Shown: piece by piece, positions 57,178 to 64,000 of the stretch | How the letters are laid out: the number at the start of each line of letters is the position of its first letter | Position numbering within the stretch: the first letter of the stretch is position 1 | DNA from: Melieria omissa | Taxonomy: Eukaryota > Arthropoda > Insecta > Diptera > Ulidiidae | Reading direction: 5' to 3' | Length of the DNA: 64,000 bases | Assembly: GCA_963971225.1 (NCBI GenBank) | Contig: OZ020267.1 | Coordinates: 112,052,163-112,116,162, forward strand | The notes under the pieces: model-generated | What the model was told of the DNA's origin: nothing | The model's database searches: none | What the model saw: only the letters and a program-made list of their open reading frames with translations | Program-made: the position numbers and the translations under genes

Positions 57178-59833
57178 TATGCACGAAATATGCCCCTTTT
57201 GCATACTACAGGGCGATTGAGAAGTTAACCAAATATTGACACGTGTATATGTTTGTGGAGAGAAAAATTTAACTATTTGAAGATACAAATAGTTCAATTT
57301 TGTCTTTTCTTATATTAGGTTGAACAGACAATTTTACTTTTTACAGTTTCAGTATTTCTGGACAAGTTAGAAATGAAATTCTGACGTTAATACAATTACA
57401 ATCAAGTTTATGTTATCAGTAAAAAACAGTTAAAATCAGTAAAAAACAGTTAATATGATCTGCCTGGGCCCACAGATCGCATCTGTTTTTCTATTTCATA
57501 TAATATTAAATATTGTCTGAACGTTTTGTTTGAAATGATCAAATCTGCGCTTTCTATTCAACTATCATACAATTCATAAATAGTCTACTATAACTTCTTT
57601 AATTTAAGGTCTTTAAGATTTGGTGGAAGCAAACGTTGGCAAGCGATGCTACTCGTTCTTACTGAAACTTTTCATCTACTTGTGTGCATGTAGGTGTACT
57701 ATACTACTTGCGTTTGTGTGTGTGTACTAGAAATTCAACAACTACGCCCGTTTTCCCCGGTATGAGTTGACTGAGTTGTACAACTCTCGTGAAATTACTT
57801 AAATGAAAACGACTCAATGGTGCCATAATGAATCAAAATGCTCTTAACCTTTTTTTCCACATGAAGAGCATCAACAGCAACTGCCTGTCTGACAGCAACA
57901 ACACCTACGGCAATAAAAACAAAAGCAAATAAAAACAAAAACAAAAACAACAACAGCAACAGAGATGATATCAAGAAGAGCAAGCAAGGAAACGCACAAC
58001 GTCGACCCATCCCAAATAGTTGCTCAAGGAAACTTAAGTTTTAATTGAGGCACAAGCAGAAATAACAACAACAACAACAACAATGATAAGAGCAATAATA
58101 AGGACAGCAACAAAAATTAGCTAGCAAACAACAATAACGAGCGAAGGACACAACACACAGCAGAGCAGAGCAATGACAAAAACACGGAAGAAAAACAGAA
58201 GGAAAATTTGCAAATGAACAACATCAACAACAACAGCAACAACAACAACAAGGACAACGACGAATGAAACGAAAGGATAACACAGATTTTGTTAGCAACG
58301 CGAGCCGAAATTGAAAGAAGACTGATGAGGGTAGCAATGCAGCGCAGGTGAGGGAAAATAGCAGATGTGCTGAAGTTGGCGACTGGAGTGAACGACAATG
58401 ATGTGTGACGGCGGCAGCTTAACGGTGAAAACATTCGGCAATGCATTGGCAGACGACAGGTGCCGTGTGGGAATGGCATTGGGGCATGGGTCGATTGGGC
58501 CGATTGTGCAAAAGAAGTTGTTGGTCGAGGTGACAGGGGGGAAACAGAAAAAGCACACACAAATTTATAACTGTCATTATGCTCGGACATGGCCGTATGG
58601 CAATGTGACGGTGCGGCCGCATTGGGCGCACGCAGATAGTACTACGATAAACCGTTATGCTGTACATAGCCTCAAGTGGCATACTAACGGTATACTTGTG
58701 TATGTATGTATGTATGTATGTATATGCGCATATATATAACGGCGGCATGGCTGTCGCAGTGTAGAAACACAATGGCCGCTGTCCAATGGTGTTGGTGCTC
58801 ATAGTTGTAGTTGTAGTAGTAATAGTACTACTACTACTACGACTCCCACTAGCGTTATCGCGCGCAGTTGTTGTTGTTGTTGTTGTTGTTGTTGTACTTA
58901 TTGTTTTTGTTGTTGTTTTTATTGTCATTGTTATTATTGTTGCCATGTATTATTGTTACTGTCATCGTTGTTGTTATTGCTGTTATTGTAGTTGTTTTTG
59001 TTGCTGCTATTTGATAATTCATAGAGCGGGTAATGGAGCACTGGCTGCCGGAATATGCATGGAGCCGCGAAAAGCACGCTCCGACGAGCAGCAAAACCGA
59101 CCACATGTGCTCACTCTACTTCGGAGCAGCGTGCGGCTGCTGGTGAGTGTCGAACGGCGAGCGAGCGACCTTGGGTTTTTGCCGTCTTTCGCCTTATCCC
59201 CAACACCTTTAAATGCAACACAGAAGCAACAAATTTCCCATTATTCACGCATAAAATCAAACATTTGGGCATTGTTGTTGTTTTTTAAATATAATTCTTA
59301 GAAATTGCAGTTATTTCTTTTCATTGCTTGTAATCCTTGAAGTGTCACAGCCTCAAATCAATTAAAACGCACATATCCTCGCACTCTCACTCTCACACTC
59401 TCTCTTTCGCTCGCTCACTCACAATGCGTTGGCTCCCCATACAACGCACGCTCTCCCTCGCATTCCTCCATTTGCTGCACTCGCTGTCATGGCGCCCATT
59501 CTGGCGCGCACTCTCGCCACGCTCCCATCGCACTTACATTCAATGATAACATGATGCGAAACTGAGAGCGCTCGACCACAATACATACTCAAAATCCGCA
59601 CTAATACACCGATAACATCAGACCTTAGGGTTGATTTTGCCAAACATCAGACCCGGGGTATGCACAGAACCGTACTGTTGATTTCCCATACAAGGGCCAC
59701 GGCGAGGGTTGCGTTTACTTTCAATTTGTTAAGCATCGAAAAATCAATTGTTATTTCTTTGTAACTATGTAATCTTTTGGAAGAAAAATGATTAAAAAAT
59801 TACAATATTTCCCGAAAACCAGTTAAAAGTGTT
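57178..59833. other. Intergenic or leader-intron DNA rich in CAA/GTT
   Basis: CAACAA clusters at 57930-57962 and 58066-58085, and at 58220-58260. GTA/GTT runs at 58800-58840 and 58867-58893. A GTAT run is at 58698-58722. A more GC-rich stretch at 59040-59560 includes minus-strand GT donors (for example GTGAGTGAGC at 59419), so it could hold leader exons. No coding gene seen. Confidence 0.45.
58867..58893. repeat. GTT microsatellite
   Basis: Nine TTG/GTT units within a longer GTT/GTA-rich tract (58798-59010). Confidence 0.95.
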
Positions 59834-60322
59834 TTGTTGTGTAATGAACGTGACTTTTTAAAAAGAAATGCGTTTGCATATGTATGTGGCTGGATATACA
59901 CTAAATTATATAAGTTGCATAATTGCACAAAACCTCTTCCTTACCTTGGTTATGAAGTAATCACCGAGGATTTATTATTTTCGCTGGAAAAACAAGAATC
60001 TAGTTTTAATTTGGTGAAAGCTCCACAGGAGTTTTTGCAGTATATCTCGCAATTGGACGAGATATTTTTAGAATTGTGGGATGGAGCTTCACACAGAATT
60101 GGTGTAAGCCAATATCTGTTTTCAAAGATGGAGCATATAGCCCCATACAATTGCTGCGATAATTGCGACCGAGCACCCAACAAAAAAATCGGTAACGCGC
60201 CTTATTGCATACCTCAGTGGTGGTTGCGGAAAATGCAAATTAGTTTCAATTCGATAGGCACAAAAAGATATTGTTTTCTTTTTTACATCTATATATCACT
60301 GTATATTACTACTTTTCCCTAA
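59834..60322 (+). pseudogene. Possible P-element/THAP9-like transposase fragment
   Basis: A 162-codon frame with NAFAYVCGWIYTKLYKLHNC, then LVKAPQEFLQYISQLDEIF and a Cys pair (CCDNCD). The NAxAYVxGxxxxK...C pattern resembles the C-terminal region of P-element-type transposases. The last ~20 codons are low-complexity. Imperfect inverted words (GGGTTGCGTTTAC near 59708, GGGTTGCAATTTTT read inward near 60440) may mark the ends. The family assignment is tentative. Confidence 0.35.
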
Positions 60323-61740
60323 CACTTTTATTTGAATTAAATAATTTTGATAATTTCTTATATTTTCTTCCTTATTTTACACTGCTTCTTACAATAAGAC
60401 TGTGAACATACTTTTTTACAAGTACATAAAAATTGCAACCCCGCGTTAGGAACAAATTTGCAAGTCAGCTGCTCGCTACAATACGAATTGTTCCACAAAG
60501 AGAGAAAGCTGGCAGGGTTGACGATTTTCTTTTCAGCTCACACGGATTGTGTTCGTGTGACCAAAAAAAACGACAAAATTTCGTCAATCCTCTCAGTTTC
60601 GCATCATGTTATCATTGCTTACATTTCTCTTTGCTCCAATTTCGAATATTTCGCACTTGCGTGCCAGCATTTCCGCTTCGAATCGTCTCGTCACTTCGAA
60701 TCTTCGCACATGTCGCTTTCGAATGTTTTTTGATTTCACGCCAAGAATGGGGGTTGCAACTGGCGTCCGGCGCTCGGCGCTTCCCCCACCAGGGCGGCGC
60801 GACGCGGTACGGCACAATGCGGCGTGTAACGGCACGAAATGTTCTCGTTGTTGCAAACGTTTGACGTGCCGCTGCCGCTGTTGCGCGCCCGCTCGCCTAC
60901 TCGCGCGCGCCTGTCCTCAGGACGTCGATGTCGGCTGCCATAAGGAATTGTGGTGTACAGAGATTTTCTCATTCGAAATGGGGTAACCAAAAAAATAAAA
61001 AAAAACCGCACACACACACATTGAATCGTCAAATACGTTCAATGCTCGGCAATTTCTTCACATAAATTTTCCACCCTTTCACATAAAATAGCGCTCGTCG
61101 ATTGATTTCACACTCACAAAATATTTCGCAATTTACAGCTTCAACTTTACCAATTTGATATTTTATTTTATTTTTTTGTTTCGCTGTCGTCTTCTTTTTC
61201 CACAAATACACAACGCCACACACACTTTTCTAGGTGGATACAAAATTTCACCACCAAAAAACCAAAAAAAAAAGTTGCCCTTTTCCTTGCTCGCTTTTTC
61301 ACAAACGCCAAACTGTGCCGAGAATTGCGTCAATTAAACAAAAACTGTTGGCATCTGCGGTGTGGCATGTTTGCTGCTGTTTGTAGTTAGCGCCCTCGCT
61401 GCACTTTTGTGCATTCTTTTTTGTGCAGTTGCTGTGAATTTTCACAAATTTTTAATTCAGCTCTGAAGGCGACGCGTCCACTTGCAGTTCCAGCGCCTCA
61501 GTTCGAAAGGCATCCATTCGCGAGGGGTTTACGCACCGTACTGAGATTGAGGCATTACTCGTCATCCGCTGCTTCGCATGGATTCCTCAACATAACCGCT
61601 CCCACCATCCCAAACCGTTCGCTGTTGTCTCTGGCGCAACTATGGGGAGCAAGTGTCGAAATTTTTCGAATGCCCTTTCGGCATCCGGTGGATGGCTGCG
61701 CTGTGTCGAAGAACGGTCAAAGTGCTATGCCAGTTTTCAA
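60323..61740. other. Stretch with a GC-rich tract, no gene identified
   Basis: A GC-rich tract at about 60745-60960 has overlapping open frames on both strands, none recognised. It may be a promoter or leader region. A CA run is at 61009-61020. The plus frame starting at 61409 has no family match in its first 110 codons. Confidence 0.4.
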
Positions 61741-61754
61741 TGAAGCAACTTCGA

Positions 61755-62600
61755 AGTTTCATGTTGAGGTGAAATTGGATCGAATAAAGGAAGTTGTCCA
61801 GACAGAACACTGTTTTCATGGCCCAGGATCTAAACATAGCAGAAAAAGACGTTCGGAACCACTAAACACATTCGAGACCGATTGCACACCGTGTGTGCAA
61901 TGGATTTCCGAGGCTATAAGACAGTATTGTGCAATTATCAGTTATTCTGAGCAAATAAGTCTTCGAAATATAATTTTTCTGGAACTAATGAAATCTGTAA
62001 AGTACAGGAAAAAAAATTGGCATTGGTTTTACAGTGTAGAATACAAAGAAAAATAAAATTTCGCTCCTGTGGCTTCGAAAAAAAACGTCGTCTCGAATTG
62101 GTTAAATAAGACTGGACACAAAAAAAGCTCGATGTATGTTAATGAAAAAAACCTAAATACTTATCGTCAATTCGCTGTTGAACCGCAACAAAATCGACTA
62201 ATTTCTGAAGCGAATGATGACAGGTAATGAAAAGTTGATCACTTAGGACACCGTCAAGCGAAAACGGTCGTCAGAAATCAGGAATTCAGGTATAAGAAAT
62301 TAGCCCTTTGAAGAAAGCAATCGCCCACAAGCGGACCGCTTTGGCCAATAGGAGAAGAACTGTGTTCCATTTAAATAAGATCCGGCTTCACACATCGATA
62401 GTGACTCGAACGAAGAATCAGGAAAATTTGCTCAAAGAGAAGCTTGTGAAAACACCTACTGCCCCTTTTTTGCCAATAGGCACGAGGGTTTCTATTAGAG
62501 TGGCATAATGGAATTGCCTTCAAATTGGCAATAAGTCAGCGAACAAAACGGTGCATATTCTAAATGTGCTAAGTAAAGCGGAAAGCATGCAAAAATAATG
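61755..62600 (+). pseudogene. Mariner transposase remnant, heavily broken
   Basis: Fragments in several frames follow mariner order: VEVKLDRIKEVVQ (second helix-turn-helix) near 61765, NWLNKTGHKKS near 62094, MMTGNEKLIT at about 62215 (the first catalytic motif with Asp changed to Asn), KRTALANRRRTVFH with LHTSIVTR near 62330-62410, and IMELPSNWQ near 62507. About 220 bp of unrelated sequence interrupts it. No intact ends were found. Confidence 0.5.
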
Positions 62601-63235
62601 CTTTACTACACTTGAATTATATTGAAATGTCCACTTGTCTCTAAGATATAATATTAAATTTTGAGCACCCTGTCTTTAGTATTTCAGCTACTCGCACTGC
62701 CTTATCGACTACAATGTTTGCTCATATATCTCACTCTTTTTCACCTACATTGGTGATGCGCCATGCACAGAACGTTAACAGTTAAAAGAGGTTCATGCCT
62801 TGACTAAAGTAGCATGCAATCTTATCCGGTTTCCGCTTTAAATAAATGCAAAGCTGTTTTTAACGTTTACTATAACAACTACAAAATTGGTTGTTTGTAG
62901 TGGTAATGTCATAGTGGAGCAGAATAATGTGATCAAAAGGACCCTTAACTCAATGATATCTTAAGTCAATTTAACCCTTTCGCTATTTTGTTGCCATATG
63001 GCACATATTACTTTATGGACGTCTGAATCCTCTATGGTTTCAGGAATACATTTTTTGTTGGTCCTTAGAATAGTTTGAAGTTTTAGGAAACATTCGAAAT
63101 TAACAAACTGAATATTAAAGTTTAATGAAGAGAAGTATACACGATTTTTTATTGGTATATCTTGACATAGTAAAGGAAGAAGAAGCAGAAAATTTGAGAT
63201 AAATTTTTAATTTGATTTTAATTTCTTTCATTTAA
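62601..63235. other. AT-rich gap with a lone piggyBac-type end
   Basis: TTAACCCTTTCG at 62971 matches the element end at 63232 but points the same way, and no partner inverted end was seen. Otherwise noncoding. Confidence 0.45.
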
Positions 63236-64000
63236 CCCTTTCGACCCCAAAGTTTCTTATAAGCAACTTTGACTTTTAACGCCGCTTTATTTGAAACCAA
63301 CGGAACTAATTCATCAAAGTAGGCATCGAATTGGTTAGTTGCAGTTTTTAGAATAAGAAAACAACAAAAAAATAACGGTTGTGTCGCGATCAACACAACT
63401 ACGATACATAATTCAGAGTAAAGTCGATGAAATCGCGCGTGGTAAAATTTTAGTTGAAAAAGTAAAAATTAAATAAAAATACTTATAAATCATAATTTAA
63501 AAATACAAGTACGCAGTTTTAACAATAAAAGGTGAAATAAAAAGGTGAAATAAAAAAGGAAAATAAAAGTTGCATTGTTATTGATCATCATTTTTTTGTT
63601 TACTGAAGTTACTTATAAGCAAAAAAAAATATATAAAAATATTGAAACCGAAAACATGAATGAACAACGCAAAGGACTTTGGGAAGTGGATATAGAAGAC
63701 AATCTGGAGTTTGACTGGGACGAGTCTTCTCCAGAAGATGGCGAAGATGATGAGGCAGAGTTTCTGGAGAATAGATTGAAAGAAATTTTAGAGAAAGGTG
63801 AACAAAGCGAGATCGACTTACTAGAAGGTATCGCCACTGAAGAACGTACTGAAGCAGAGTTTCTAGAGAGTTCGGAACGTCTTGTCGTTGAGAAAGTAGA
63901 CTTGTCTACGTTGCGATGGAGGAAAAAACCCTTTGATGTAAAAGACGAACTATGGGAAAAGCGTTTAGAAGATGTTTGAATGGTGAATAGCCCAATCGAG
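63236..64000 (+). mobile_element. Left part of a piggyBac-like element, cut by the window edge
   Basis: TTAA (63232-63235) followed by CCCTTTCGACCCC looks like a piggyBac end. An open frame from ATG 63656 to a TGA at 63977 encodes about 107 residues. They are acidic (DNLEFDWDESSPEDGEDDEAE), with a repeated AEFLE motif, then DLSTLRWRKKPFD. An acidic N-terminus followed by a W-x-K-x-P-F motif is common at the start of piggyBac transposases. The early stop may reflect an intron, a frameshift or decay; the catalytic part is not in the window. Confidence 0.5.

Noticed and set aside
58786..59301. 171-codon Val-rich plus-strand frame
   Set aside because: Translation of a GTT/GTA repeat.
1..64000. 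tRNA, rRNA or CRISPR arrays
   Set aside because: None recognised by eye; no cloverleaf with A/B boxes and no regularly spaced identical repeats of CRISPR type. The sequence is eukaryotic.

Overview
This is a 64-kb piece of an AT-rich insect nuclear genome. Long introns, dense CA/GT, CAA and CAG microsatellites and many degenerate mariner, piggyBac-like and non-LTR elements suggest a higher dipteran, probably a tephritid-type fruit fly. The species is inferred from texture and repeat types, not shown directly.

Only one host gene is well supported. On the minus strand, 16 coding exons between 52252 and 8809 join without a frame error into a 1248-residue alpha2delta auxiliary subunit of voltage-gated calcium channels. 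It has an N-terminal signal peptide, a VWA_N region, a von Willebrand A domain, a Cache-type domain, a cysteine-rich C-terminal half and a hydrophobic C-terminal tail suited to GPI anchoring. The first three coding exons are isolated at 52.2, 42.1 and 29.7 kb by introns of about 10, 12.3 and 15.8 kb; the other 13 are packed into 8.8-13.9 kb. A splice acceptor 5 nt upstream of the ATG means at least one 5'UTR exon lies further upstream, and it could not be placed.

Most of the rest is transposon-derived. 1.2-2.5 kb: an inverted-repeat element holding an R1-like LINE tail. 21.5, 39.0 and 47.8 kb: three copies of a ~960-bp non-coding transposon with CACAGTG ends and 5-bp target duplications. 23.9 and 41.2 kb: short TTAA-flanked piggyBac-type MITEs. 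25.1-28.3 kb: a dead mariner-like element with a 5'-truncated non-LTR retrotransposon inserted in it. 30.3 kb: a 627-bp TA-flanked MITE. 35.7-37.1 kb: two deleted mariners side by side. 50.5-52.1 kb: degenerate tandem repeats ending next to the exon-1 splice donor. 52.6 kb: a mariner-type MITE. 55.6-57.2 kb: a retroelement tail and a dead Tc1/mariner. 59.8-64 kb: transposase remnants and the start of a piggyBac-like element running off the window.

The most notable observation is the ~960-bp family. Its terminal heptamer equals the V(D)J recombination-signal heptamer, and the two ends carry an ACAAAATT-type nonamer after 13 and 23 nt, resembling the 12/23 layout. This suggests a non-autonomous Transib-like transposon. 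Other points of interest are a degenerate metal-binding site in the alpha2delta VWA domain, a stopless 72-nt intron, and a possible alternative first exon in a GC-rich part of intron 3.
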